Shown here: one piece after another, positions 26,104-35,674 of the stretch
Position numbering within the stretch: position 1 is the stretch's first letter
Layout of the letters: each line of letters begins with the position of its first letter
DNA from: Pseudooceanicola sp.
GTDB taxonomy: Bacteria; Pseudomonadota; Alphaproteobacteria; Rhodobacterales; Rhodobacteraceae
Length of the DNA stretch: 64,000 bases
Assembly: GCF_029213205.1 (NCBI RefSeq)
Contig: NZ_JARGNH010000001.1
Coordinates: 248,001 to 312,000, forward strand
Direction of reading: 5' to 3'
The notes under the pieces: generated by a model
Seen by the model: the letters and a program-made list of their open reading frames with translations, nothing else
Told to the model about the DNA's origin: nothing
The model's database searches: none
Made by a program: the position numbers and the translations under genes

Positions 26104-26138
26104 CTCGTTCTCCCTGGGGTGGCCGGGTCAAATCATTG

Positions 26139-26171
26139 AAAAAAGGCGCCGACCCGGGGGGGGACGGCGCC
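26139..26171 (-). terminator. Intrinsic terminator after monomeric IDH gene
   Basis: On the minus strand the stem GGCGCCG/CGGCGCC closes a C-rich loop and is followed at once by six T. This is a textbook rho-independent terminator, eight bases after the stop of the upstream isocitrate dehydrogenase gene. The loop contains a run of eight G on the plus strand (26156-26163). Confidence 0.88.
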
Positions 26172-26179
26172 TGTTGAGC

Positions 26180-28384
26180 TTAACCGATGATCTGGTTCAG
26201 CGTGCCGCTTGGCCGCATCACCGCGGCCAGCTTGGCCGGATCGGGATAATAATAGCCGCCGATATCCGCAGGTGCGCCTTGGCCCGCCACCAGTTCGGCC
26301 GCGATCTTGGCCTCGTTTTCAGCCAGCGCCTTGGCGACCGGGGCGAATTCCTTGGCCAGTTCGCCGTCCTCGGATTGCGTCGCCAGCGCCTCGGCCCAGT
26401 AGCGGGCGAACCAGTAATGGCTGTCGCGGTTGTCCGGTTCACCGACCTTGCGGCTGGGCGAGCGGTCGTGATCCAGAATCCCCTGGGTCGCAGCATCCAC
26501 CGCCTGGCCCAGCACTTTGGCGCGGGCGTTGCCCTTGGCATCCGCCAGGAACTGCAGGCTTTCACCCAGGGCGCAGAATTCGCCGAGTGAATCCCAGCGC
26601 AGGTGATTTTCCTCGATCAATTGCTGGACATGCTTGGGGGCCGAGCCACCGGCGCCGGTTTCAAACAGCCCGCCGCCATTCATCAGCTTGACGATCGACA
26701 GCATCTTGGCCGAGGTCGCCAGCTCGAGGATCGGGAACAGGTCGGTCAGGTAATCGCGCAGCACGTTGCCGGTGATGGCGATGGTGTTCTCGCCCTTGGT
26801 GATGGTTTCAAACGAGGCGCGGGTGGCGCTGCGCGGATCCATGATCTCGAACTTGTCGGCAACACCTGCCGCCGCCAGGATCGGTTTCACATAGGCGATC
26901 AGCTCGGCGTCATGGGCGCGGGCGGGGTCGAGCCAGAAAATGGCGCGATAGCCGGTGGCCTTTTGACGGCTGATCGCCAGATTGATCCAATCTTCGATCG
27001 GCGCCTTGCGGGCCGAGGACGAGCGCCAGATGTCGCCCGCTTCGACCGCGTGCGAATGCAGCACGGTGCCATCCTCAAGGATCATCTTGACGGTGCCCGC
27101 CTCGGGGATCTCGAAGGTGGTGGGGTGAGAGCCGTATTCCTCGGCCTTTTGCGCCATCAGCCCGATGTTCTGCACGGTTCCGGCGGTGGCCGGGTTCAGC
27201 TTGCCATTGGCTTTGAAGAACTTGATGGTTTCGTCATAGACCGGCGCATAGGCATTGTCCGGGATCACGCAGACCGCGTCATGTTCCTTGTTGTCCGGGC
27301 CCCAGCCCTTGCCACCGGCGCGGATCAGCGCTGGCATCGAGGCGTCGACGATGACGTCCGAGGGCACATGCAGGTTGGTGATGCCCCGGTCGGAATTGAC
27401 CATATACATCGGCGGGCGCGTGGTAGAGATCGCGTCAATCGCGGCGGTGATTTCCGCGTCATCCTTGACCCGGTCGAGCAGGTCGCCGAGGCCGGAATTC
27501 GGGTTCACCCCGAGGGCGGCCAGCTTGTCGGCGAATTTCTCGAACACCGGTGCCAGCCAGACCTTGACCGCATGGCCAAAGATGATCGGGTCAGAGACCT
27601 TCATCATCGTGGCCTTGAGGTGCAGCGAGAACAGCACGCCCTCGGCCTTGGCCTTGTCGATCTCCTCGGCGAGGAACGCATCGAGCGCCTTGGCGCTCAT
27701 ATAGGTGGCATCGACCACGGTGCCGGCAGGATAGGAAATCCCGTCTTTCAGCACCGTGGTGCCATCGGCGGTTTCCAGCACGATCTTGACCGTGCTGGCG
27801 CTGGCAAGGGTGGCTGCGGTTTCGTTCGAAAAGAAATCCCCGCCCGACATTGCCGCGACGCGGGTTTTGCTGGTGGCACTCCAATCGCCCATCCGGTGCG
27901 GATTGGCCATGGCGTAATTCTTGACCGCGACGGCGGCGCGGCGGTCGGAATTGCCCTCGCGCAATACCGGGTTCACCGCCGAGCCCTTGATCGCGTCGTA
28001 TTTGGCGCGGATGGCTTTTTCGGCGTCGCTGCTTGGCGTTTCGGGGTAATCGGGCAGCGCGAAGCCCTTGGATTGCAGCTCAGCAATAGCGGCCAGAAGC
28101 TGCGGTCCCGAGGCCGAAATATTGGGCAGCTTGATCACATTGGCGGCGGGGGTATTGACCAATTTTCCCAGCTCGGCGAGGTCGTCGGTGACCCGCTGAT
28201 CGGCGCTCAGATGTTCGGGAAAGGCCGACAGGATGCGCCCGGCCAGGGAAATATCCTTGGTGCCGACGCTGATATCGGCGGCGGCGGCAAAGCGTTGAAT
28301 GATCGGCAGCAGCGACGCGCTGGCGAGTTCCGGTGCCTCGTCTACCTTGGTGTAGATGATATCGGGATTGGGTGTATCGGCCAT
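26180..28384 (-). CDS. NADP-dependent isocitrate dehydrogenase, monomeric type
   Basis: A 734-residue isocitrate dehydrogenase of the monomeric class, which catalyses the same reaction as the adjacent dimeric enzyme but has an unrelated-length single chain. Diagnostic segments are [13 protein letters not shown] at the N-terminus, [31 protein letters not shown], and [15 protein letters not shown]-like [14 protein letters not shown], as in Azotobacter and Corynebacterium enzymes. The ATG follows AAGGGA. It stands alone between a 143-base upstream gap and the terminator at 26139-26171. A second isozyme may serve different temperature or carbon-source conditions; that is inference from other bacteria that have both. 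Confidence 0.95.
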   Translation of the reverse strand: MADTPNPDIIYTKVDEAPELASASLLPIIQRFAAAADISVGTKDISLAGRILSAFPEHLSADQRVTDDLAELGKLVNTPAANVIKLPNISASGPQLLAAIAELQSKGFALPDYPETPSSDAEKAIRAKYDAIKGSAVNPVLREGNSDRRAAVAVKNYAMANPHRMGDWSATSKTRVAAMSGGDFFSNETAATLASASTVKIVLETADGTTVLKDGISYPAGTVVDATYMSAKALDAFLAEEIDKAKAEGVLFSLHLKATMMKVSDPIIFGHAVKVWLAPVFEKFADKLAALGVNPNSGLGDLLDRVKDDAEITAAIDAISTTRPPMYMVNSDRGITNLHVPSDVIVDASMPALIRAGGKGWGPDNKEHDAVCVIPDNAYAPVYDETIKFFKANGKLNPATAGTVQNIGLMAQKAEEYGSHPTTFEIPEAGTVKMILEDGTVLHSHAVEAGDIWRSSSARKAPIEDWINLAISRQKATGYRAIFWLDPARAHDAELIAYVKPILAAAGVADKFEIMDPRSATRASFETITKGENTIAITGNVLRDYLTDLFPILELATSAKMLSIVKLMNGGGLFETGAGGSAPKHVQQLIEENHLRWDSLGEFCALGESLQFLADAKGNARAKVLGQAVDAATQGILDHDRSPSRKVGEPDNRDSHYWFARYWAEALATQSEDGELAKEFAPVAKALAENEAKIAAELVAGQGAPADIGGYYYPDPAKLAAVMRPSGTLNQIIG

Positions 28385-28527
28385 CGGGGATCCCTTTCGG
28401 TCGGGTTACGAAAATTGTAGCGGCTTGCCTGGATCAAGCTTGGCTGGATTCGGCTTGGCGCCTCAATAGCTGATCCTTGGGCCATTCGAAAGTCATGTAT
28501 GCAAATGTATACACAATGCCGCAGATC

Positions 28528-29742
28528 CTAGGGTTCGTCCCGGCGTTCCAGCCGCCGCATCCGTAGGATCAGCGGAAAGGCGAGGGCGGTATAGGCCAAT
28601 GTTCCAAGGTAGAGCGGCATCGCAGTGCCGGTAAACGTCTGTGCCACCAGCGAGGCAATGATACCGGAAGTCACCGTCGAAATCGCGCCGATGACGCTGG
28701 CGGCAGTGCCTGCTATATGGCCGAGTGGCTCCATCGCCAGGGCGTTCAGATTGCCCATGGTCAGGCCCATCTGGTAGAACACCGAGCCTTGCCAGACCAG
28801 GTAGAACCAGAATTCGACCTCGGGCGGCAACCCGGCCAGCCGCACCACCACCATGATCAGCGCCAGCAGCAGCGCCACCGCCAGGGTGACCATGACGATG
28901 GCCCGCATCCCGTAGCGCATCACGAAGCGGGCGTTCACCATTGATGAGGTGGCGCAGAAAATGCCAATGACAAAGAACCACAAGGGAAAGCTGGTGGCGC
29001 GGTCAAAGGCCTGTTCGAACACCGGCTGGATCAGGCTGATCGAGGTGAACAGGGCGGAAAAGATCAGCGTTTGCACCGTGATCGACAGGCGCACCATCGG
29101 GATCATCATCATTTCGCGGGTCGCGGCCAGCAGCGCCCGGGCCTTGAACGGGCGGCGTTTCTCGGGCGGCAGCGGTTCGGGCAGGCGCAATCCCAGCCAG
29201 GCAGAGGAGATCAGTGAAAAGATCACGAAGGCCGCAAAGATGCCGCGCCAGCCCGCCAGCGCGATGATGCCGGTGCCCAGAAACGGTGCAATCGCCGGAA
29301 ACAGGGTAAAGACGATCATCACAAAGGACATCAGCCGGGCCATCTCGCGGCCCGAATGGAAATCGCGCACAATCGCCAGCGACACGATCCGTGGCCCGGC
29401 GGCGCCGATGCCCTGCAACAGCCGCGCCACCACCATCAGCTCCAGCGAGGGCGCGGCCCAGGCCAGGGCCGAGCCGAGAGTATAGAGCGCGGCGCCGCCC
29501 AGCATCACCGGCTTGCGCCCCAGGCTGTCGGACATCGGTCCAGTGAACAGGGTGCCGACCCCCATACCGATGATAAAGCTCGACAGCACCAATTGCGCGT
29601 TATTGGGATTGTCCGGCGACAGGTCCCGGCCGATCTGCGGCAGGGCCGGCAGCATCGAATCGATGGAAAACGCCACTGTCGCCATCAGCATCGCCAGCAG
29701 CGCCACCAGTTCGACCCGGTGCATCGCCCGAGGCCGGCTCAT
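28528..29742 (-). CDS. MFS drug transporter, Bcr/CflA family
   Basis: A 404-residue major facilitator with 12 hydrophobic helices. The family A motif follows helix 2 (GPMSDSLGRKPVML), and DSMLPALPQIGRDL at the end of helix 1 is typical of the Bcr/CflA multidrug-resistance branch, as is RLLQGIGAAGPRIVSLAIVRD in helix 4. It is likely a proton-coupled exporter in the inner membrane. The ATG overlaps the stop of the K+-channel gene by four bases. The substrate cannot be predicted. Confidence 0.9.
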   Translation of the reverse strand: MSRPRAMHRVELVALLAMLMATVAFSIDSMLPALPQIGRDLSPDNPNNAQLVLSSFIIGMGVGTLFTGPMSDSLGRKPVMLGGAALYTLGSALAWAAPSLELMVVARLLQGIGAAGPRIVSLAIVRDFHSGREMARLMSFVMIVFTLFPAIAPFLGTGIIALAGWRGIFAAFVIFSLISSAWLGLRLPEPLPPEKRRPFKARALLAATREMMMIPMVRLSITVQTLIFSALFTSISLIQPVFEQAFDRATSFPLWFFVIGIFCATSSMVNARFVMRYGMRAIVMVTLAVALLLALIMVVVRLAGLPPEVEFWFYLVWQGSVFYQMGLTMGNLNALAMEPLGHIAGTAASVIGAISTVTSGIIASLVAQTFTGTAMPLYLGTLAYTALAFPLILRMRRLERRDEP

Positions 29743-30098
29743 TTCGGCGCCCTGTGCGCGGGGTGGTCCTTATTGGCGGTCTTCAGCGGGTCCGAGGCCC
29801 AGAACCGGGTGATCAGCCATTCGGTATGCTCTTCGCGCTTGCGCATGGCGTACATCCCGAATTGCTGCACCGTCACCGCAAACACGCCAAGGCCGATAAA
29901 GATAAAGATCGTGGTGCCGATCTTGCCCAGGGCGGTGGCCGGAACCAGGCTGCCATAGCCAACGGTCGACAAGGTGATGACGGTAAAGAAATAGCTGTCC
30001 AGCCAGGACCAGCCTTCGACATGGTAAAAGAACACGGTGCCGCCGATCACGATCAGTGTCAGCGTGGCAAGGAGGGTCAGGACACGGGCCAGGATCAT
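29739..30098 (-). CDS. Two-helix potassium channel protein
   Basis: A 119-residue minimal ion channel. Helix 1 (LTLLATLTLIVIGGTVFFYH), a pore helix with selectivity filter TVGYG (in VITLSTVGYGSLVP), and helix 2 (GTTIFIFIGLGVFAVTV) are visible. This is the KcsA-like Ion_trans_2 layout without a regulatory domain. I chose ATG 30098, which overlaps the upstream frnE-like stop (ATGA); an upstream extension reads non-conserved residues. The start of the MFS gene overlaps its stop, so all three genes form a tight operon. Confidence 0.9.
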   Translation of the reverse strand: MILARVLTLLATLTLIVIGGTVFFYHVEGWSWLDSYFFTVITLSTVGYGSLVPATALGKIGTTIFIFIGLGVFAVTVQQFGMYAMRKREEHTEWLITRFWASDPLKTANKDHPAHRAPK

Positions 30099-30751
30099 GA
30101 CGCGGCGCCGTCCTCCTCTTCCGGTCGCGAGGACAGGATTTCGTCGATCACCTGCACCCAAAGCTCGGGCGGCTGCGCGCCGGGCACTGCATGGCGTTGG
30201 CCGACGATAAAGGTGGGTACCGAATTCACCCCCATCTGCCGCGAATGGGCGTCGCGTTGGCGGATCAGATCCTCATCCGCGTCGCTGGCCAGCAACTTGC
30301 GGATGACTGAGGCATCCATGCCCAGCTGATCGGCGATATCAGCCAGCACGTCATGGCTGCCGATGTCGCGGCCGTCGCGGAAATTGGCGGCAAACACCGC
30401 GTCGACCAATTCGTTCTGCTTGCCTTCGATCCCAGCCCAATGGATCAGCCGATGCGCATCCAGGGTGTTCGGAGTCCGGGTGATGCCGTCGAAATTGATC
30501 TCGACCCCCTGCGCCGCTGCATGGTCACGGATGCCGCCATAGACCGTGTCCGCCTTGTCGCCAAACTTGGCCTTGAGGTAAGCGGCGCGGTCGACGCCCT
30601 CGCGCAGCATGTCGGGGTTCAACTGGAACGGATGCCATTCGATGACAAACGGATGATCCGGACGTTGCGCCAGGGCGCGGTCCAACTGGGTCTTGCCGAT
30701 ATAGCACCAGGGGCAGATCGGATCGGACAGGATGTCGAGTTTCACGGTCAT
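30095..30751 (-). CDS. DsbA-family oxidoreductase, FrnE-like
   Basis: A 218-residue thioredoxin-fold protein with CPWC at residues 14-17 in LSDPICPWCYIGKTQLD, the start of the cytoplasmic FrnE/2-hydroxychromene isomerase-like DsbA family. Near the end GVNSVPTFIV holds the cis-Pro loop. No signal peptide is present, so it works in the cytoplasm, probably in thiol redox protection. GGAGG lies 7 bases upstream of the ATG. It is the first gene of the operon with the K+ channel and the MFS exporter. Confidence 0.9.
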   Translation of the reverse strand: MTVKLDILSDPICPWCYIGKTQLDRALAQRPDHPFVIEWHPFQLNPDMLREGVDRAAYLKAKFGDKADTVYGGIRDHAAAQGVEINFDGITRTPNTLDAHRLIHWAGIEGKQNELVDAVFAANFRDGRDIGSHDVLADIADQLGMDASVIRKLLASDADEDLIRQRDAHSRQMGVNSVPTFIVGQRHAVPGAQPPELWVQVIDEILSSRPEEEDGAAS

Positions 30752-30959
30752 TTTATTGCCTCCGGTTGCGGCGCGGATGCCTTGACACGCGCCCTATGCG
30801 CGCTCATCGCTCTGTGGTCCAGACACATATCTGCCAGTTGACCCTGCGTCGGTTTGGCCTCAGCCCTGCCAATGCGGGCAAAAGCCGGGCCACCCGGCAG
30901 AGTATAGCGCTGATTGGTCGCCGTGCCAGCACTGGCCTATTGCGCGGTCCACACCCCGC

Positions 30960-32492
30960 TCATGACGCTGCGTCGGACGCCTGCCAGAGCGGTGCCAGCG
31001 CCCGGCGCTTCAGCTTGCCATTGGGATTGCGCGGCAGCTCTGGCAGATATTGAAACCCGCGCGGCTGTTTGTAGCGTGCCAACCGCTCACCGGCGATCCG
31101 CTGCAGCGCCTTTTCGTCCAGCGGCTCCGGCCCGGTATAAAACGCCCAGATCAGTCGGGCATCGGTCTTGACCTCGACATCGGTCACCCCGATTTCGCTG
31201 ATCCCGCCGATGTCGGACAGCGCCGCCTCGACCTCAAGCGGCGACACCCGGTAGCCGCCGGCATTCATCATGTCATCGTCGCGGCCCTGATAGGCGATCT
31301 GACCGTCTGGTTCCATCCGGCCCAGGTCGCCGGTCAGGAACCATTCGCCGCGCATCCTTGCGGCGGTTTCGGCCTCGGCGCCAATATAGCCCAGCATCAG
31401 CCCGGGGTCGCGGCGCGCCACCGCGATGATGCCGATCTCGCCCATCGGCACTGGCGTGCCATCCGCATCGACAATCGCCACCCGGCGCCCGACCTGCGGC
31501 GCGCCGAGCATGCCGGGACGCGCCGGGGTGGTCGGGCTGCCAGAGATGAAGGTGGAACATTCCGACATTCCGAAGGCCTCGTAGAGCTTGCCGCCAGCCG
31601 CCGCGTTCCACTCGGCCCGTAGCGCGTCGGAAATCTTTTCGCCCGCGGTCAGCCCATGCCGCAGCTGCGGCAGGTCGATCTTTGCGTGATGGTTGAGGAT
31701 TTTGCGATAAACCCCGGGCGCGGCCGCAAAAACCGTAGCTTCATGACGCTTCAGCAGCAGCGGCAGTGCCTGTGGATCGACCCCGGCGGCGGGGATCAAG
31801 GCGGTGGCCCCGACCGACCAGGGATCCATCAGCCCGGTGCCCAGCGTATAGGTCCAGTTGAACGCTCCGGCATGGCACAGCCGGTCCTCAGAGGTCAGCC
31901 CATACCAGCCCACATGCATCATCTGCCGCGCCCAGATGGCGCGATGCGCATGCGCCACGGCGCGGGAATTGCCAGAGGTGCCAGAGGTATAAACGATATA
32001 GGCGATCCGGTCGGGATCCCCCATGTCATAGGCCGCAGGCGGCAGGTCACGCATCGCCGTCAGCGCCGCCTCGTCGATCATCGCGACGCCGGGCAGATCC
32101 GGGCAGGCGATGCCGTCACCCAGAAACACCGCACGCGGCGACAGATCAGCGGCGATCTTGGCAACCTCACGCGCGGTCAGCTGTGACGAGGTCGGAACCG
32201 GCACCAGCCCGGCGGCAATCGCGCCAAGATAGGCAATCGGAAATTCGACGCTGTTGCCCAGCCGCAGCAGCGCGATGTCACCGGGCGCCAGACCCATGTC
32301 GCGCAGCCCGCTGGCGGTGCCCAGCACCGCCGCTTGCAGTCGCGCATAGCTCCAGCGTTCTGCGTTGTTTAGCCCGATGATGGCCAACGCCAGCTTGTCG
32401 GGGTGGGCATCGGCCTCGGCCAGAACATGAGCGGCCAGGTTGAACGGATTGGGGCAGGGCGGCGGCGGCCCCTGATCATAAATCGAAAGCAT
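30960..32492 (-). CDS. AMP-dependent acyl-CoA synthetase/ligase
   Basis: A 510-residue adenylate-forming enzyme, which activates a carboxylic acid to its CoA thioester with ATP. The P-loop motif AYIVYTSGTSGNSRAVAH, the A5 motif YEAFGMSECS, the A7 motif EWFLTGDLGRM, A8 YQGRDDDMMNAGGYRVSPLEVE and the catalytic Lys motif PRNPNGKLKRR are all present. Within the family it looks closest to benzoate-CoA ligase-like and acetyl-CoA synthetase-like members, but the substrate pocket cannot be read with confidence. It is divergent from an XRE-cupin regulator across 80 bases, the usual arrangement for a regulator and its target. Confidence 0.9.
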   Translation of the reverse strand: MLSIYDQGPPPPCPNPFNLAAHVLAEADAHPDKLALAIIGLNNAERWSYARLQAAVLGTASGLRDMGLAPGDIALLRLGNSVEFPIAYLGAIAAGLVPVPTSSQLTAREVAKIAADLSPRAVFLGDGIACPDLPGVAMIDEAALTAMRDLPPAAYDMGDPDRIAYIVYTSGTSGNSRAVAHAHRAIWARQMMHVGWYGLTSEDRLCHAGAFNWTYTLGTGLMDPWSVGATALIPAAGVDPQALPLLLKRHEATVFAAAPGVYRKILNHHAKIDLPQLRHGLTAGEKISDALRAEWNAAAGGKLYEAFGMSECSTFISGSPTTPARPGMLGAPQVGRRVAIVDADGTPVPMGEIGIIAVARRDPGLMLGYIGAEAETAARMRGEWFLTGDLGRMEPDGQIAYQGRDDDMMNAGGYRVSPLEVEAALSDIGGISEIGVTDVEVKTDARLIWAFYTGPEPLDEKALQRIAGERLARYKQPRGFQYLPELPRNPNGKLKRRALAPLWQASDAAS

Positions 32493-32572
32493 GGTGACGT
32501 GCTAATCCGCGCGCGAATGGGTTGCAAGGGGCGACAGTTGCCAGCCCGTCGCGCGCCGCCTATAGCAGGCGG

Positions 32573-33196
32573 ATGCAGCACCGGGACCCGAAATCCCTGA
32601 TCCGAATCTCGCGCGAAAACGGCGAGGAAGACCTGGGCGAGCCGCTCGACCTGGGTCAGCGGGTGCGCGATCTGCGCAAGGAACGCGACTGGACCCTGGA
32701 GCGTGCGGCGCGCGAGGTCGGGCTGGCCCGCTCGACCCTGAGCAAGATCGAAAACGGCCAGATGTCGCCGACCTATGACGCGTTGAAAAAGCTGGCGACG
32801 GGGCTGAATATCCCGGTGCCGCAGCTGTTCACGCCGCCGCGCAACGCCCAGGTCACCGGGCGCATGGTGATCACCGCCTCCGGTGCCGGCGGCAGCCATG
32901 CCACCGCGACCTATGAGCATGAATTGCTGGCGGAATCGCTGATCCGCAAACAGATGCTGCCGTATCGCGCCCGGATCAGGGCCCGCGACATGGAGGAATT
33001 CGATGGCTGGGTGCGCCATGACGGCGAGGAATTCCTCTATGTGCTGACCGGGATCATCCGGCTCTATACGGAATTCTATGAACCGGTTGAGATGCGCCGT
33101 GGCGACAGCGCCTATTACGACGCGACCATGGGACATAATGTGATTTCGCTCTCGCCCGAGGATGCGACGATCCTCTGGGTGACCTCGCTGGTTTAG
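32573..33196 (+). CDS. XRE-family regulator with C-terminal cupin domain
   Basis: A 207-residue transcription factor. The helix-turn-helix lies at about residues 25-80 (GQRVRDLRKERDWTLERAAR, then STLSKIENGQMSP). A small cupin barrel follows at about 120-207 with HDGEEFLYVLTG and GDSAYYDATMGHNV, including a His and Glu that could bind a metal or small ligand. Such regulators often sense a metabolite and control the adjacent gene, here the divergent acyl-CoA ligase. I chose ATG 32573 because an upstream in-frame start adds residues without similarity; the ribosome-binding site is weak. Confidence 0.9.
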   Translation: MQHRDPKSLIRISRENGEEDLGEPLDLGQRVRDLRKERDWTLERAAREVGLARSTLSKIENGQMSPTYDALKKLATGLNIPVPQLFTPPRNAQVTGRMVITASGAGGSHATATYEHELLAESLIRKQMLPYRARIRARDMEEFDGWVRHDGEEFLYVLTGIIRLYTEFYEPVEMRRGDSAYYDATMGHNVISLSPEDATILWVTSLV

Positions 33197-33690
33197 TTTG
33201 ACAGGTTTCCGAAACTTCCCCTATCAGGAAGGCTGTCCCCGCATCAGGGCTGTTTCGCCTGATCGCGGTGTCCTTGGCGGCTCGGCATGTGCCTCGTGGG
33301 TCGTCTCTTCGCGTCATGCGGCACGCAACCGGGGTGGTCTGGCGAGGTGGCTGGCAGCCATTGTTCAGAGTGAACAGAGACCCGCTCGTCTCATCCGTCC
33401 CGCGCATCCTCACCCCCGTCGGTGTTGCCCAAAGGGTGACTCATGTTCTCAAGGCCCTGTCGAGGCAGGGCTAGTTCAGCAACCTGTTAAGCGCTCTGCG
33501 CCGCGAAATCCGGCCCCGGCGGTTTCAATCCGCGCCAGCGCCGCGGAAGAGGGTGCAATCGCACCGATCTGGCGCGGGCGGCGCGAGTGCCCGCCCAGTT
33601 GGCACCGCTGGTGGCAACAGCGCGGCGACGGCTAGGCGATCTTTGTGAAACAGCCGGGTCCGAGTCAGGCCGCGGCGCTATCCTGCCAGG
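33197..33690. other. 494-bp intergenic region, no gene supported
   Basis: Between the XRE-cupin stop and the sspB stop no frame looks like a protein. The stretch is rich in inverted repeats: TGTTCA-gag-TGAACA at 33362-33376, a GCCCTG/CAGGGC hairpin around 33453-33470, GGTGC-AATC-GCACC near 33553, and GCGGGC/GCCCGC shortly after. This could mean a structured RNA, gene debris or both. I looked for RNase P, SRP, tmRNA and tRNA signatures here and did not find them. Confidence 0.5.
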
Positions 33691-34182
33691 TTATTTGCGG
33701 AAAGTATCCAGCTGCACCACATCGGCGGGGGCATGATCGGTCTTGCCGTTGTTGCGGGTGCTTTCGTCTTTGGAGCGGTCGCGCAGCGGGCGCGGCGATT
33801 CAGGCGGTGTCGGCTCGTCATCGGCCTTATCGTGCGATTCAAAGCGCAGGCCGAATTCCACCGAAGGATCGACAAAGGTCTGGATCGAATCGTAGGGGAT
33901 ATGCATCCGCTCCGGCGCGTCGCCGAAATTCAGGGTGACGGAAAACCCGTCATCGGTGACCTGAAGGTCGTCAAACCAGCTCTGCATCACCACGGTCATT
34001 TCTTCGGGATAGCGGTCTTTCAGCCAATCGGCGAGCTCGGCATCGGGATGGGTGGTGTCGAACGTGATAAAGAAATGATGCTCGCCCGGCAGACCATTGC
34101 GGGCGACATCGGACAGCACCTGCTGAATCAGGCCCCGCATCGCGCGGTGCATCAGCCTGCCGTAATCAATACTGTCAGACAT
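33691..34182 (-). CDS. sspB: ClpXP adaptor protein SspB
   Basis: A 163-residue SspB of the alphaproteobacterial type, which tethers ssrA-tagged proteins to ClpXP for degradation. The N-terminal SIDYGRLMHRAMRGLIQQVL and the fold segments HHFFITFDTTHPDAELADWL and MTVVMQSWFDDL are typical. A charged flexible linker (about 120-150) leads to the C-terminal tail (VVQLDTFRK), which in this family docks on ClpX. I chose ATG 34182, with GAGG six bases upstream. The tmRNA gene lies about 1.5 kb away with only the chromate transporter gene between. Confidence 0.93.
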   Translation of the reverse strand: MSDSIDYGRLMHRAMRGLIQQVLSDVARNGLPGEHHFFITFDTTHPDAELADWLKDRYPEEMTVVMQSWFDDLQVTDDGFSVTLNFGDAPERMHIPYDSIQTFVDPSVEFGLRFESHDKADDEPTPPESPRPLRDRSKDESTRNNGKTDHAPADVVQLDTFRK

Positions 34183-34303
34183 CCATGTCCTCATATCCAC
34201 TTGTCGTAGAGCATAAGGGATTCGGATGAAAACGGAAGGCGGTGGGCAGAGATTTTCGCAGGTCACCTCTGACATGGTCTCGGCCTGGGCGCCGGGCTGG
34301 ATT

Positions 34304-35573
34304 TCAGATCCCGGTGACAGCGCCGGACAGCAGCCAGCTCGCCGCCGCCATCACCGCCAAACCACGCAGCAGATCGAGCCGCGCCACCAGCAGCAAAAGC
34401 GCCGCCAGCAGGATCAGCGCCAGGGCGACCGGATCGAGGCTGGTCAGATCCGGGCGCGGCAGCGCGCCGCCTTCATCGACGCGGCTGAACAGGACATGCA
34501 GCGCGAACCACAGCGACAGGTTCAGGATCACCCCGGTCACCGCGGCGGTGATCGCCGCCAGGGCCCCGGCCAGTCGCGGCGCTGCCAGCAACCGCTCAAG
34601 ATGCGGCGCGCAGGCGAAAATCCAAAGGAAACAGGGCACAAAGGTCATCCACAGGCTGAGCGCCCCGGCGGCAAGCCCCAGGCCGATGCCGCCCGCCTTG
34701 GCCCCGGCCAGGGTGGCGGTGAATTCGGTGACCAGGATCAGCGGCCCCGGCGTGGTTTCGGCCAGGCCAAGCGCGTCGATCATTTCATCCGGGGTCAGCC
34801 AGTGATGGGTTTCGACCACCGCCTGCGCCATATAGCCCAGCACCGCATAGGCGCCACCAAAGGTGACCACCGCCAGCTTGGCAAAGAACAGGGCGATCTC
34901 GGTGAGGAACGTGGCCCCGGCCAGCCAGCACAGAAGCAGGGGCAGGGCCCAGAGGTTTGTCCAGATCAGCAGGGATCGGGCGGTGGCCGCCCAGTCTGGC
35001 TGAGTCGGCGGGGCCGGTGTCGGCGGGCTCGGCGGGCCGACCCAGGCCCCGGCCAGCGCCGCCGCGACAATGATCAGTGGAAACGGCAGGTTCAGCGCAA
35101 AGATCCCGACAAAGGCCAGCCCGGCAATCGCCCAATCGGCCCGCCGCTTCAGCGCCTTGCGGCTCAGCCGGAACAGAGCCTGCAGCACCACGATCACCAC
35201 CGCCGCCTTGATCCCCAGAAACGCCGCCGCGACGCCGGGCACGTCGCCCCAGGCCAGATAGGCCAGCGCCAGCGCGGCGATGACCAGCGCACCGGGGAGC
35301 ACGAACAGCAGGCCCGCCATCAGCCCGGCGCGGGTGCCGCCCAGTTTCCAGCCCGCCCAGGTGGCCAGCTGCATCGCCTCGGGGCCGGGCAGCAGCATGG
35401 TAAAGCTGAGCGCGCCGAGGAATTGTTTTTCGCTGAGCCAAGCGCGGGTTTCTACCAGTTCACGGTGCATCACCGCGATCTGCGCCGCCGGTCCGCCAAA
35501 GGACAGCAGGCCGATGCGGGCAAAGGTGCGAAAGAGATCAGAAAAGGCGGGCAGGGTGGCGCCCCTCGGTCAC
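34304..35573 (-). pseudogene. chrA: Chromate transporter gene with N-terminal frameshift
   Basis: A ChrA-family inner-membrane protein with the usual two homologous halves (LPGPEAMQLATWAGWKLGG in the first, FGGAYAVLGYMAQAV in the second). The family start is also encoded (PAFSDLFRTFARIGLLSFGG), but upstream in that frame there is no ATG, GTG or TTG, only an in-frame TGA. A GTG at 35573 reading GTG ACC GAG would join this frame if the four-base run CCCC at 35562-35565 (GGGG on the coding strand) had one base fewer. So either a one-base insertion has broken the gene or the base call is wrong. Starting at the internal GTG of the MHREL segment would lose the first helix. Confidence 0.75.
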
Positions 35574-35674
35574 ATGCGGGAACCCCAGTAATGTCGCCGC
35601 GCCGGACGGCTGACAAGCAGATTACGGGGCTGGACCTGAGCTGGGCGCGGAGGTGGTGGTCAGGGAGCGGGTAA

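Noticed and set aside
26603-28420. A 605-codon open frame opposite the monomeric isocitrate dehydrogenase
   Set aside because: Antisense of a gene with full family motifs; typical of GC-rich DNA with strong codon bias.
33197-33690. tmRNA, RNase P, SRP RNA or tRNA in the gap beside sspB
   Set aside because: No CCA-ended acceptor stem, tag frame or conserved core of these RNAs could be found; the tmRNA is clearly at 35675-35998.
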